Positions 1 through 11,463 of a stretch of 64,000 bases of DNA are shown here, one piece after another. The number at the start of each line of letters is the position of its first letter. Positions within the stretch are counted from its first letter, which is position 1. The stretch is from Hofstenia miamia (lineage: Eukaryota > Xenacoelomorpha > Acoela). Position numbers and translations under genes: made by a program. The notes beneath the pieces were generated by a model. That model was not told where the DNA came from, ran no database searches, and worked only from the letters and a program-made list of their open reading frames with translations. The stretch lies in the NCBI GenBank assembly GCA_004352715.1, contig SCFE01000007.1:596086-660085 (forward strand). Direction: 5' to 3'.

Positions 1-368
1 GAAACAAACAGAAATGAACAGTCAGCACATTTACAACATGATCTGTTGGAAATAGAAAACAGGCAACTAGTCGAAGATAAAGATTTGAGACAAGAGGAAA
101 TAGCTCAACTAAAAGACAAGTTGAGGTTATTGCAGCTGAATAAGGATGCACAAGATAAAATACAATCCCACAATTTCCATTTCGAAGGTAGAAAAGAACG
201 GGAACTATGAGCTTCACCACTCCAGGACCACCTATCAGAGGACTCCTTGGAAGATGAGAATGAGGTGGAAAAGAAGAAATTCGTTGAGGAAATTACAAAA
301 GCAATAACCATGCAACTATGGAGAGAAGAAGCGACAACAAAAAACATGAAACCGAAATACAACAACTT
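1..368 (+). pseudogene. Coiled-coil Gag-like fragment (left copy)
   Basis: Reading frame 1 is open from the window edge to the gap except for one TGA at 208-210. It is rich in Glu, Lys, Gln and Leu and reads as a long coiled coil; after the stop the same frame continues with an acidic stretch (EDSLEDENEVEKKK) and the start of another helix. The segment around EIAQLKDKLRL aligns without gaps to EIDDLKDKIRL in the minus-strand frame at 1374-1554, so the two are diverged copies of one family in opposite orientation. Because the minus-strand copy lies just behind an LTR edge and primer binding site, I infer an LTR-retrotransposon Gag. A host coiled-coil protein remains possible. It is cut by the window edge on the left and by a gap on the right. 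Confidence 0.5.
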
Positions 369-1368
369 NNNNNNNNNNNNNNNNNNNNNNNNNNNNNNNN
401 NNNNNNNNNNNNNNNNNNNNNNNNNNNNNNNNNNNNNNNNNNNNNNNNNNNNNNNNNNNNNNNNNNNNNNNNNNNNNNNNNNNNNNNNNNNNNNNNNNNN
501 NNNNNNNNNNNNNNNNNNNNNNNNNNNNNNNNNNNNNNNNNNNNNNNNNNNNNNNNNNNNNNNNNNNNNNNNNNNNNNNNNNNNNNNNNNNNNNNNNNNN
601 NNNNNNNNNNNNNNNNNNNNNNNNNNNNNNNNNNNNNNNNNNNNNNNNNNNNNNNNNNNNNNNNNNNNNNNNNNNNNNNNNNNNNNNNNNNNNNNNNNNN
701 NNNNNNNNNNNNNNNNNNNNNNNNNNNNNNNNNNNNNNNNNNNNNNNNNNNNNNNNNNNNNNNNNNNNNNNNNNNNNNNNNNNNNNNNNNNNNNNNNNNN
801 NNNNNNNNNNNNNNNNNNNNNNNNNNNNNNNNNNNNNNNNNNNNNNNNNNNNNNNNNNNNNNNNNNNNNNNNNNNNNNNNNNNNNNNNNNNNNNNNNNNN
901 NNNNNNNNNNNNNNNNNNNNNNNNNNNNNNNNNNNNNNNNNNNNNNNNNNNNNNNNNNNNNNNNNNNNNNNNNNNNNNNNNNNNNNNNNNNNNNNNNNNN
1001 NNNNNNNNNNNNNNNNNNNNNNNNNNNNNNNNNNNNNNNNNNNNNNNNNNNNNNNNNNNNNNNNNNNNNNNNNNNNNNNNNNNNNNNNNNNNNNNNNNNN
1101 NNNNNNNNNNNNNNNNNNNNNNNNNNNNNNNNNNNNNNNNNNNNNNNNNNNNNNNNNNNNNNNNNNNNNNNNNNNNNNNNNNNNNNNNNNNNNNNNNNNN
1201 NNNNNNNNNNNNNNNNNNNNNNNNNNNNNNNNNNNNNNNNNNNNNNNNNNNNNNNNNNNNNNNNNNNNNNNNNNNNNNNNNNNNNNNNNNNNNNNNNNNN
1301 NNNNNNNNNNNNNNNNNNNNNNNNNNNNNNNNNNNNNNNNNNNNNNNNNNNNNNNNNNNNNNNNNNNN
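369..1368. other. Scaffold gap of 1000 N
   Basis: Exactly 1000 N, a typical placeholder for a gap of unknown size. Related coiled-coil coding sequence flanks it on opposite strands. Confidence 0.95.
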
Positions 1369-1373
1369 AATTA

Positions 1374-2016
1374 ATTTTTCCGGTTCCTGTATTACTATGT
1401 TCTTTATTACTTTCACACTATTTTTCCCTTCTTCTATTGTTTCTCCATTTGTTAATGACGTTAAGCGGATTTTATCTTTCAAGTCATCTATTTCGAGTTG
1501 CTTTAATATGTTATCTTCCCTTAAGTTAACATTTTCCTCATGCATTTGAGTCATAATTCATTGTAGGTTCTCACTTTGCGTCTTTATTTCCTTGTTTGCC
1601 TCTACCAAATTTTCGATCTGTTTTTGAAAAACATTCCTTTGTTCTGTTAATCTTGAACTAGTGTCTAGTGTGATTTCTTCAATCTGTTTATCCTTTTCAG
1701 CATTCGCTAACTCTATTTCAAACATTCTTTGAGTTAAGTTTTCTATTTGTAACATTAACTCACGTCTTTCATTGTTATTGTTCTCTATTATTTTCATTAG
1801 TTCGGTTATCGAGAATTCTGCATTTTCTTTTTCTGGTTGCAAAATTATCTCTGTTGGGGAATTCTGACTTTCGGGGGATGTATTAACAATCGCTGGGGTT
1901 GTTTGGTTTTGGGGTGTTCTCTGTGTTTTGGCTTTAGCCCTTTGCTTCTTTCGTGAATTTACCATCTTCATAGTTACTAGAGGCAATTGTATAATGGTCT
2001 CCTTTACCAGTGTCAT
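1374..2016 (-). pseudogene. Coiled-coil Gag-like ORF (right copy)
   Basis: The minus-strand frame from 2016 to the gap edge has a single in-frame TGA (1558-1560). The N-terminus is basic (NSRKKQRAKAKTQR), followed by a Thr/Gln/Pro-rich linker and then a long heptad-like coiled coil from about residue 65. It begins about 200 bases inside the LTR edge and primer binding site at 2211-2227, where Gag of an LTR retrotransposon is expected. No zinc knuckle or pol sequence is seen because the gap interrupts it. It resembles the plus-strand fragment at 1-368. Gag is inferred from position and coiled-coil character, not from a family match. Confidence 0.5.
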
Positions 2017-2210
2017 TGTACTAATGGTTACTATTGCTCATCGTCTTTTTGCTTGTGTTACTTAATTTACAATGAGCGAGAAGAAACAACTATCTTGACT
2101 CACTCATTAGTAATAATTCTTGTTCGTAACTTCCCATACTCTTTAGTTAACTATTTACACCATCTGTGTTTCCACTGTACATCCTCTCCTTAATGCACGC
2201 TCTTCAAGCG

Positions 2211-2226
2211 CCTGTCACGGTCGCCA
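2211..2226 (-). promoter_or_regulatory. Retroelement primer binding site (tRNA-Arg type)
   Basis: On the minus strand TGGCGACCGTGACAGG directly follows the sequence GATTCTACA, an LTR-like end in CA. A TGG start complementary to the CCA tail, placed at the LTR edge, is the usual layout. From memory it fits the 3' end of a tRNA-Arg, the primer of the 412/mdg1 group. It fixes the orientation of the Gag-like ORF at 1374-2016. Confidence 0.6.
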
Positions 2227-3480
2227 TGTAGAATCAGGCCAATCCACCTTTAGTGTATCACTTGTAGAAAAACTATTACTTTTCTCAGATAAAACAGTAA
2301 GCAGAGTTGGCACTTTTCTAATTCTCTCCTTTACAATAAGTGTTTGGTTTATTAACTTAATTTAATATGTGTGAGCCCTTTTAGCTACTTAACTTACTCC
2401 AACTTATTTAGGTAAAACAGAGAAGGTGGAAGACAGGATTGACACTCGAAGGTAGACATGCATATCCAGGAGCTCATATACCAGCTGCATCTACAAATGG
2501 AGCCGCGGTTGTAACGTAGAAACCATTGAAGGAATTGGTATGTGAATAGCAAACTCAGTGTACTTAAGAATTTAGTGCATTGATTGTTTTTGTTATTATG
2601 AATTTGCGTAAGAAATGAAGTAATGCAACCAGGATGCTTGAGTAGCTTATTATTGAGCCTTACATGTAATACCCCTCCATTTATAGAAATACATAATAGC
2701 CCTCAATACATATAAGCAATCAATGCCGCCTGCAGAAAAAGATAGATGTAAGTCGGCCAAAGGTCTACCATAAGAAACAATGAGCAACTTATTGTGACTA
2801 TTAAACAATCGATATGTAATAGAATATAAAGATACAATATAAATAACCATTTGAATGTAAATAATATTAAATCACCAATCATCATATAACGTAATAAATA
2901 AATGAAGTTCATCAATGGGAAATTAACATGTAAAACATAATAGTTGCAATCATAATAACAGGCAAGCAATGATGAGTAGGAAAGCTATAACAGTAAAAAA
3001 ACTCCTACACCTATCCGTAACCTAAGAGCACACAAGGTAACTACAGCTGTCGCCCTCCCTGCTGTGGAATAGCTATTAGGAGGCTGCTCCAGCATACCTT
3101 TAACTGGATGTGGGAACCACCATACAATTACCCTAGCTCGTAAACATTTAGCTTTCCATTATAATATAAAATAACCTGACAAGAGAAAAGTAAATCCAAT
3201 GTAAATTTGCTCATCAATAATTACATCACTTCAAGTATATTTATAGCACTTGGTAATAAACAACTAAATACTCGACTAGTACCTGTTAATTGTTTCTTGT
3301 TTACAGTTTTCCCTCATTTAATATTCTGCTATGATTACACAACATCAGCATTAATTTGACTATGCTGTTTGACCATCTAACATTTTGTCAAATACTGTTG
3401 AGCATAATTTTAAATCTAATTGCACAAAATGTTTTACAAAATGAAATAATCAATCCTATCATGTGTTTACATTTAAATCA
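2227..3480. other. Probable LTR (inner part) and unassigned sequence
   Basis: The LTR of the minus-strand element must begin at 2227 and run rightward, but I cannot fix its outer end because no second LTR copy is present. The rest, including a GC-richer patch near 3040-3140, holds no coding frame or repeat that I can name. Confidence 0.3.
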
Positions 3481-3629
3481 TTATAATCATTATAAATATT
3501 TTTAGTCTTTGTTTCATTCATCCTTTTCTCTCATCTTGACCACACATGATAGTTTTGATGGAATATGTCACACTATCAGGTCCACGACAAACCATTGGCC
3601 ACACTTTGCCCAGCTGATTTTGCCCACAG

Positions 3630-4173
3630 AAGCATCTGGAAGCAAATCAGTGAAACTTTTCAATCAACACTCCATGTTGCCCAAATTTACTGCAAAAATT
3701 AATTAAATCTCACAGTCATTTGAAGAGTGGCTCCTCCTCTTTGAGCTCAATATGAAACAGTATAAAGCTACACAGGATGACACTGCTGCTCAATTCCCCA
3801 TGTACCTCCAAGACCTCTTGTCCAATCAGTACATGATGCTGGACAGAGAGCTCAAAACAAATTATCAACTACTCATTGGTCATTTTGAGGACCACTACAA
3901 AGTGCTGCACATAAAGCAGCAATATAAGACGCTCTTATGTGACCTCTCCTTCAAAGGGGAAATGATTTCAGGACCTATATTATGCAGGTTGACAGATTAT
4001 TTCGCTTTAGCAAGTTGATGCCAGAATACTCACAACATGATCTCTTTTCATATATCTGTCAGGGTTTACCTTCTACCATCTGGTGCTGCCTCAAACTCAA
4101 GTGTGATCCAGAGGATGACTTGAACTCCATCATCAAAAAGGCAATCAGCATAGTTTACATGCCAGAGACTTAA
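3630..4173 (+). pseudogene. Ty3/gypsy Gag remnant
   Basis: Two frames overlapping at about 3982-4018 make one Gag-like sequence. It opens with the F..W...F pattern of retrotransposon Gag (SFEEWLLLFELNMKQYK near 3717-3765), continues through helical segments, and ends with a Y..GLP..... block (QGLPSTIWCCLKL) typical of the capsid C-terminal part. A stop near 3703-3705 separates the first 20-odd codons. Downstream near 4255 a short RCGQLSH motif may be what remains of a CCHC zinc knuckle. Role in an intact element: capsid assembly around the RNA. Confidence 0.65.
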
Positions 4174-4189
4174 GGACAAGTCAGGTAGC

Positions 4190-4720
4190 TCCTAAACCGC
4201 TGACCTCCTCAAGTTCTGCTGTAATACAGAACAAACCTGATAATGAAGTAATGCGTTGTGGACAGTTAAGTCATGCTCAGACTCAGAGTGGTACAGCCAT
4301 TTGTCTAGTGTCTAATCAAGATGGTTTCATTATTGAAGAGCCATCAGCTGAAGTGTGTATTCCCAACACCCTGGGAGCCTCTGCTTCCATAATAAGTGAC
4401 ACCTGCTGCAACAAGCTTTGTTTGGAGAGAGAGAGAATCTATTGCCATCTACAGCATGCTTGCTGGACACTTCAGGAAATACTATCTCGTTGAAGGGTCA
4501 GGTAAATAACCTTGAACTATGAACTTGGCAGGAATGTTTTTGAGTGGATCTCATTGTTATTGACACTTGCAATTGGCCCTTGCCATAGGACATCATCCTT
4601 GGCAACAATTTTCTCAAAGAGAATGCCTGTGTCATAGACTATGGAAATAACACTATTTTGATCCATGAAAGTGGAGGAGCTTACTGCAATCTGCAACCAA
4701 GAAATTTTGTTAAAACTATC
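4190..4720 (+). pseudogene. Ty3/gypsy aspartic protease remnant
   Basis: The segment TLGASASIISD near 4359-4398 matches the retropepsin active-site region (normally D-T/S-G-A, then a hydrophobic strand). The catalytic Asp-Thr-Gly is damaged: Asn-Thr-Leu precedes Gly-Ala-Ser. About 190 bases on, in another frame, IILGNNFLKENACVID near 4589-4638 matches the flap and C-terminal ILG..FL.....ID block. The two halves are separated by stops and a frameshift. In an intact element this enzyme would cut the Gag-Pol polyprotein. Confidence 0.6.
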
Positions 4721-5159
4721 TGAAAATATCATTGTGGAACCCTGGTACTGGTGAGAAGTCACTGTCACCACTAACTTTTCCTTACAAGGGACAAAGAGGG
4801 AAATGCCTTTCAGGCATACATTTTTTTCTGGACCACTGTCATATCCCCAGTGGTAGGACTTGTATCACCATGCTCAACAGTTCCACTCATTTGATCTGAA
4901 TGGATCCAACCAAGATCTCTATTGTTGTGACTCTGGTCTGACTTGAAATGAAAGTTGCCACTTGTCTGCCTGTTCTCACTGTGTGGATCCCCATGGTCAA
5001 TGAGAAAACTCACGGAAACCTGAGTCCCAAAGAATGTGATTCACTCTCTGCTCTCTTGTGCCAGCACCATGACGTGTTTAACTATGGCTCAATTAGTGTT
5101 GGTAAGGCCATTGGAGAACAACATGCAATCACAACTAAAAGTGATTGCCCCATTCAGTT

Positions 5160-5860
5160 ACCAGTTTGGCAAGTGCCAGAAAACTTACTTGCAGAGCATG
5201 AATGGATTTGATAGAGAGTGGGGTCATTCAAAGCAGCAACAGCCCCTATTTGGCACCCACAGTGTTTATTCAGCAAGGCAAGAAGTACTGCCTTTGCATT
5301 GATTTTAGAAAATTAAACAACATTACTGTCAAGGATGCGTATCTGTTACCTTGCATCAAAGACCTCTTATATGACGCCAGCAAATACAGTTTGTTCTTAT
5401 ACATCAATCTCTGCAAGGCCTATTGGCAGGTCCCCATGAAGCCTGCTGACATCCCAAAGACTGCCTTCATAATGCTGTACAGCCTCTTTGAATGGAAATA
5501 CGTGGCCTTCAGGCTCTGTAATGCTCAGGCCACTTTTCAGCACTATGTTACTTGCGTGTTGCAGAATGGGGCCAACATCCCTAAACCAGGGATCACGGCG
5601 TACATGGATGACATCCTTATTGCTGGACACACATTCTCCAATCATCTTGTATGACTCTGGTCTCTGGGTCAATGGCAATAAGTGTTCTCTTGTTTTGCCA
5701 CATGTTATTTTCTTAGGAAGGGTAATTGAGCCTGGAAGTATTTCAATAGAGAATTACATGAAAGATCATCTTGACTGCATTGAGACTCCACCCTCCCACA
5801 AGGATGTCCAACACTTGATGGGATTTCTAAATTATTTTTTTTTATAGCTCATTCATTCCT
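5160..5860 (+). pseudogene. Ty3/gypsy reverse transcriptase remnant
   Basis: The frame 5202-5654 carries the RT palm and fingers in order: the LIESGVI..S.SPY.AP block, the CIDFRKLNNITVKDAYLLP motif, the region normally holding the first catalytic Asp (here LYINLCKAYWQ, where Asp is replaced by Asn), and the catalytic YMDD at about residue 138. A frameshift near 5650 moves the thumb region (LGRVIEPGSI, HLMGFLNYF) to another frame ending near 5847. Loss of one catalytic Asp plus the frameshift make it inactive. Confidence 0.85.
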
Positions 5861-5959
5861 GAGCTGGCTAACCACACTCAGCATAACTTGAACTTAATCT
5901 GAAAAAACACCGAGTTCTGTTGGACCTGGGTTGAGCAAGATGAATTGGACTTCATGAAG

Positions 5960-6345
5960 TCAGAACTTAGGCAGATCCCAAGTCTAAACACGCCTGACTA
6001 TACCAAAGAGTTTTTAGTCAATTGTGATGCAAGCTCTGTCGCCATCAGTAGTGTTTTAAGTCAGATGATCAATGGTTGAGAAAGCCCTGTTTAGTACTTT
6101 AGCTGGAAGCTCCAAAGTGCTGAGTTAAACTATGGGGCCACTAAATCTGAAATGCTAGTGCTTGTCAAGAGTCTGAAGAAATTTTTCTTCTTCATCCTAG
6201 GTCGCCAGTTTACAGTATGTACTGATAACTCTGTGCTAGCATGGCTCAAGAAGTTTTCTGGGGACAAATCAAACATCATCGCCTGGTGGATCAAGTATCT
6301 AAACAATTTTACCTTTCCTTCCTGACATCAATACTGATCAAAATG
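5960..6345 (+). pseudogene. Ty3/gypsy RNase H remnant
   Basis: In translation around 6000-6330 I see VNCDASSVAISSVLSQ, corresponding to the first Asp motif of RNase HI (usually TDAS...GAVLSQ), then SAELNYGATKSEMLVLVKS with the catalytic Glu, and FTVCTDNSVLAWL with a further Asp. A TGA near 6077 interrupts the frame. The domain follows the RT thumb directly, as in Ty3/gypsy pol; its role is removal of RNA from the RNA-DNA hybrid. Confidence 0.75.
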
Positions 6346-6368
6346 GGAAAGCAATTTTCCCCATCCTT

Positions 6369-7260
6369 GTGAAGGAAGAGATCTCTGAGAAGGAAATCAC
6401 TGCCCATCAGAAACACGATAAGATCCTGTCAGAGATTATCATGAAAGTGAATAATCCAAATTACACTTTAAGTTATGCTGCCAAGAGGTATTTCCAGTGC
6501 TACAATTGGAAAGTCACCAAAGCTGGGCTCCTGTACACCCATAGCCTAAATAGTCATCTGGAGATCCCCAAGTATTTCCAAAGGGATCTCATCTTAAAGA
6601 TCCATAAGTGAGGTCATCTTGGAATTGTCCAGACCAAAAGAACTTTTAACACTTGCTACATAACCATTGGAGTATGAGCTGCCATCCAAGAAATAATTGA
6701 TAAATGCAAGGCATGCCTGCTTCAGGGAGCCTGACACTTCCCAGAACAAAGAGCTGAGCTCCACAATCAGGTCACTGAATGAACTAACAAAGTAGCCCAT
6801 ATGGACCTAGAAAAACTATTGAGAGACAAGGAAGGCTTTCAGTACCTTCTGGTCCTGATTGACAATTTCACTAAGTATGTGAGGCTCATCCTGCTCAATA
6901 GTACAACAGCCAAAGTCATAGGAGAGAAAGTCGTGAAGGAGTGGATCTTTAAGTTCAGACCTATGGAAAGGTGGTCCTTAATTTGAAAACAACCTGATTG
7001 CCACCCTCATGCAAGAGTTAGAAATCGTACACAATTTCACTACTGTGTACCACCTGCAGTCAAATGGTGTCATTGAGCAATTAAATCGCACCATCATTAA
7101 GCTGATAAGAGTAGCTCTGGCCTGGGCTGCTGGTCAGCATTGGAAAAGAGTAATAGAGGCAGTAGAGTTCTTCTAAGACAGCCATTCATTCCACCACCAA
7201 AGTTAGCCCTTTTAAGGCTATGTTTGGCCATGAAGTGAGCATGCCACTGTCTATAATGTT
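6369..7260 (+). pseudogene. Ty3/gypsy integrase remnant
   Basis: The frame at 6369-6611 holds the linker before integrase and ends at the HHCC zinc-binding region (HLGIVQTKRTFN, then KCKACL near 6706-6720). The core follows at 6801-6986: HMDLEKLL...GFQYLLVLIDNFTKY, with the first catalytic Asp and the typical Y.LV.ID.FTKY strand. The second Asp region is scrambled after a stop at 6984-6986. Remnants with Asn-Gly-Val-Ile-Glu near 7065 correspond to the Glu motif. Several stops and frameshifts are present. An intact integrase inserts the cDNA into the host chromosome. Confidence 0.75.
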
Positions 7261-7379
7261 CCGGATTACAACAAAACCATGTTAGAGAATTTCGTGAACT
7301 GGATGCTACAAGAATTTCAGGAAGTGCATCTTACTATATGCTGAAACACCAATCAGTCAGTTATTTGCCAAAGAAGAAA

Positions 7380-7920
7380 CTTTAATAAAAAATTGTATGG
7401 TGAACTGCACAAGCAAGGAGATTCTGTTTTTGCGTACTTCCCTCATCAGGTTACTGACACCAATCAAGTATGGAAGCTTGCCACCAATTGGCAAGGACCT
7501 TTTGTGATCTCCAAGGTGTTAGACCACCACTGGTACTTACTAAATAATTGTAAAGTCACCCACTTTCAGTGACATAGGCAAACTATTAAAGATATAAATA
7601 ATGCAGTCATCGACAATAATAATGAGTTTTCTCTTGTTTATGACGGCATTAATGAGATAGAGTATTACAATAACCTCACTGAATGTGAGGAAGACGACCT
7701 TATGCAGGTTGAGTATGATAGTAACCTTGGTAATAGTAGCAACACTATAGCTACTTGTATTTTGCCTCAGAGAAAGGCTAGAAACCAGAGATATTTAGAT
7801 CATATAAATACCCAGGATTGGGACCTTAACCTTATATCTTTGTTTAGTAACTATGAAACAATCAGAGAACAACCCACCAACCAGATGCCGCGTCTGAAGA
7901 TGGATGAACCCATGAGATGA
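7380..7920 (+). pseudogene. Integrase C-terminal GPY/F-like module and tail
   Basis: The stretch GDSVFAYFPHQVTDTNQVWK (7416-7475) followed by WQGPFVISKVLDHHWYLL (7489-7542) matches the GPY/F module at the C-terminus of many Ty3/gypsy integrases: a small SH3-like fold thought to influence target choice. It is followed by a stop at 7570-7572 and then by an acidic, Asn-rich tail (7702-7920) that ends in TGA at 7918. The tail has no recognisable domain. Confidence 0.6.
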
Positions 7921-7985
7921 AACCAGCAAAGCAGCTACACCAAGACAAACAGATGTGAGCACCTCACGTAAATGAGAGCGCCCAG

Positions 7986-8176
7986 CAGAGGACTCCAGCA
8001 GTTGCAGCCACCACNNNNNNNNNNNNNNNNNNNNNNNNNNNNNNNNNNNNNNNNNNNNNNNNNNNNNNNNNNNNNNNNNNNNNNNNNNNNNNNNNNNNNN
8101 NNNNNNNNNNNNNNNNNNNNNNNNNNNNNNNNNNNNNNNNNNNNNNGCAGAGGACTCCAGCAGTTGCAGCCACCAC
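7986..8176. repeat. Direct repeat flanking an internal gap
   Basis: A 28-base segment ending in GCAGCCACCAC at 7986-8013 recurs at 8148-8175 on the other side of a run of N (8014-8146). The gap therefore sits in a short tandem repeat or between unmerged overlapping contig ends. Confidence 0.8.
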
Positions 8177-8241
8177 TACAAGAGGTGACAACTCTCCCCT
8201 TGGGGGTGTGATTCCCATGACTATGAACAGAGACAACTCTC

Positions 8242-11200
8242 TTGTGGGAGTGGACCTTGGATGACTATGCACAGAGACAACTGTCTGTGCAGGACTCCAA
8301 GGAGACTAGAGTGCCCTTTGCTCACATTAGTAACTTTACCCCGTCCAGAGCTGACTCAAAACCCCCTCCTAGTCCCGGTCCCTCTTCCCATGATTCAACC
8401 AGTGGTAGATCCAGGAAAGCAGCAGAAAGAAAAGCAAAGACATCAAAGGTTGGAGAAGAGATTCTACATCCGTACTTTATAGCTACACAAAAGGCCGTCT
8501 GTTTGGTCCATGATAACTTATCTGAGGAAACTAAGAATAAGCTTCAATGGACTTTTAACACTAAGGCACTCATCTGTTCTGTCAACATAATGCTCTTCAT
8601 TATCAACGCAGAACGCAGGCTGAAAATAAACACCATCATCTTTTATGACTCAAAAATGTTGGAAGGCATGTCACGACCTTACTTGAGGAGCACAGTTCAT
8701 ACATTGTTCAACAAAGATTTTAACTTGTCCCACCTATGCCAGCTCCTGAACAGTAAGGAAAAGATCAAAAAGTTTGAATGTGTTAACATTGATTTCAACA
8801 ACCTACTAATCATTTATTTGAAATGAAGTAAACCATCCCAAAATCATGGAGAAAATTGAAATCGCCTGCAGACTTGCTAAGGTGGAAAGAATTCGTCTCA
8901 TAATGTTTCTAAAAGAAGAATACCAAGATGACATCCCAGATGAAGTAGAAAGTTTGCATTTCTGCATGGAAAACTTCACGGTTCTCTATAGCAGTTTGTA
9001 CTGGCCAACCAGCATGTACAATACCAACATTATTTGCGCCATGAAACTCCTCTATACGAATCTGCTCATGTGTAAGAAGATTTTGACGCATCACCTTGCA
9101 GTCAACACTCGACTTGTCATAGATGTCTGTATTCATGCCCAACTGCTAGAGTCAATAAATACATGTCAGACCTTCATGAAAGTGTTGCTTTCTCTCAGAG
9201 CGCAGCTACTTTGCAGGAAATAAGTGAAGTTTGGACAAATCTAAAAGCCAACCATGGTCAAAAAATGGAATGGCCTAAAATCAACATCCGCAGGTGGTCA
9301 AAAAATGGAATGGCCTAAAATCAACATCCGCAGCCCCAAATCTCAGTATCACAGGCTGGTCAAAAAAGTTTTGGCTGAATTACACCTCTTGCATGATATG
9401 CAGGATCAGCAGAATTTTTCAGATAAACTATTCTCAGAGAAATTTGCGCCAGCAATTCAGTCATGTGGTGCCATGTGGATACTTGCCGCCTTCCTTGTGT
9501 GTGATCTGCAGATCCAACAGCCACTAGAGAAATGTGCTAAACAGTGCTCACATGAGATCGCTATTGGCCCTGCTGCATGGAAAGTAAAGAATTGGTTGTT
9601 ACACTTGTGCTTGCTACCTGCTTCTCCAGGGAAGTCTAAGAAAGCAATGGAACATTTTGAGAAATTCTATGCTTGCCTTGTTGGGGCCAGCAGCCCACTC
9701 GGCCATCAGCCTCTGCTAATGAGAGTGAACCATCTAGGAGTCGCCTTTTCTGACTTAAACATCTTCTCGGACACTCTAAAAAAGTACATGTGGTTAGCCA
9801 CTGCAGAAACCAAGTTTCCATCACTCAATTCTGAGTACGTGCCTCTATGCACCAGTCGACTAATGCGCCATGAACATGGGTCAACACAGCAGTTTCTCGA
9901 ACTTGTTGGTCACTACGGCATCCACACTTGCATGGAAATCCTGTTTAACCTGGAGCACCTTAATTATCCAGAATGCTGATACAGTAAGCTAATCAAGACT
10001 CAGTGACAGGCAACCAAAGAGGGCGAGATCATCCCCATCACTGTTTTAGAACAGACCATGAAGTTGCCAGAGCAATTCTACCATGAGGAAGAGCTCCTAG
10101 CCTCATCAGCAATAGAAGTATCACAGTCAACCAAGGCCCTGATCAAAGCTGTTAACTTGGAGAAATTCTCAGGAGCAACAGTCTCACCTAAACCTATGCC
10201 TGCTTGGTCCATCACAGAGGATGAGAGAATCTTTACAATTTAACACCACCCCAATGAGTTTGCCGATAAGCCAGTGATCATTGATTGCATTGTCAAGACC
10301 ACCAATGATAATGACATCCTAGGTCTTATGAAATGGTGTTTAACAGAGATGTTCACTAAAGAAGAACTGGTCCTCCTACTATTGCCAGGGTGACAACTCG
10401 CCCTGGACATAGAGTGTACCACTACTCACCTATGTATTACCTAGCCTCAAGTAGACAACTTATGGAGCCACAGACTCCATGGAGCCTTTTGGGAATCAAT
10501 TTATGAAGCCAAAATCAGTTACCACATTACCATTGGAATGGCCACTCTCAGCACGAAAGCTAGCTTCACTCAACTGGAAGAAAACGTCAAAAAGAACAAC
10601 TTACATTGCATCCTGCCTCCTTGCCTCATGACTCTGTTGATCCTGCCATCTTGGAGAGTCCGTTGTGGAAGGAAGAAGGTCTCTGCCCATTTCTCTGATT
10701 GCATCAACTACGTATCAACTGCCACTGAAGTTAACAAGGCAATGCAGACCAAAGAATACAAAGAGACTCATGATACACTGCTAGAAGGTGGAAATCCTGA
10801 GAGGGTCTACATCAATGGAAATCTTACCATAAAAGCATTTTTCAGAAAGGGCAACCCATCTCTACTCAGTTAGAAAAGATCCACCATACCATTGATTCTC
10901 TGGATCCCCATGTTGTGATTCTGTTCCAAGCAGGAGGAGACTTAATTTGGACCAATAAAGCTGAGACAATCACCTGCTATTACAATGTCATGAAGCATAT
11001 AGAAATCATCACAATGTTCTCTGAGGCAAGTAAATGAATATTGTTCTCTCTTTGTAGACCATGCTAAACAAATGGGATCACTACAGGAGGTCTTCCTCCA
11101 CTTTTATCCAGACATGAAAATTAGCATGGAGGACGCTCACACCTCAAACACTGACGGCCTAATGACGCTCCTCATCACCTTAAAAGGTCTCAGGTTATAT

Positions 11201-11320
11201 GAAAGATTCTATGACACTTTTACTTGGAGATTAAATGTGCTGCAGCATAACTGCCCCATCAGTTCCAGGTTACTGGAGCTTAAGTATTTTAGGGTACACA
11301 GTGAAACAGTTACTCAATGA
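8242..11320 (+). pseudogene. Unknown long accessory ORF of the gypsy element
   Basis: About 3 kb between integrase and the 3' LTR reads as one damaged protein of roughly 1000 residues. Frame 1 is open at 8242-8826, then coding shifts to frame 2 near 8825 and stays there, with brief frame changes near 9160-9330 and about ten stops, until 11320. The N-terminus is Ser/Pro-rich and basic (SRADSKPPPSPGPSSHDS, then RKAAERKAK). The rest is helical and Leu-rich, with no signal peptide, membrane anchor or furin-type site visible, so an envelope protein is unlikely. I do not recognise the family. Its place inside the element and its similar composition argue that it belongs to the element and is not a later insertion. 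Confidence 0.55.
9255..9334. repeat. 40-bp tandem duplication
   Basis: A 39-base segment beginning TGGTCAAAAAATGG at 9255 recurs at 9295 with a period of 40. Because 40 is not a multiple of three it changes the reading frame of the accessory ORF: GQKMEWPKINIR is read in frame 1 from the first copy and frame 2 from the second. Confidence 0.9.
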
Positions 11321-11463
11321 GAGGCACTCATGCAAGTGATCCAGTGACCATGCTATGCAGAGGTCTCACCATGGGATGATGTATTGGCAAAGGAGATGGT
11401 CGAAGAAGCCCAAAAGTTGTTATGTGGCCCCACAATCCAGTTATTACCACAAATTTAACCGAG

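Noticed and set aside
5397-5678. Minus-strand 93-codon frame opposite the RT
   Set aside because: Shadow of the plus-strand reverse transcriptase frame, which has clear motifs.
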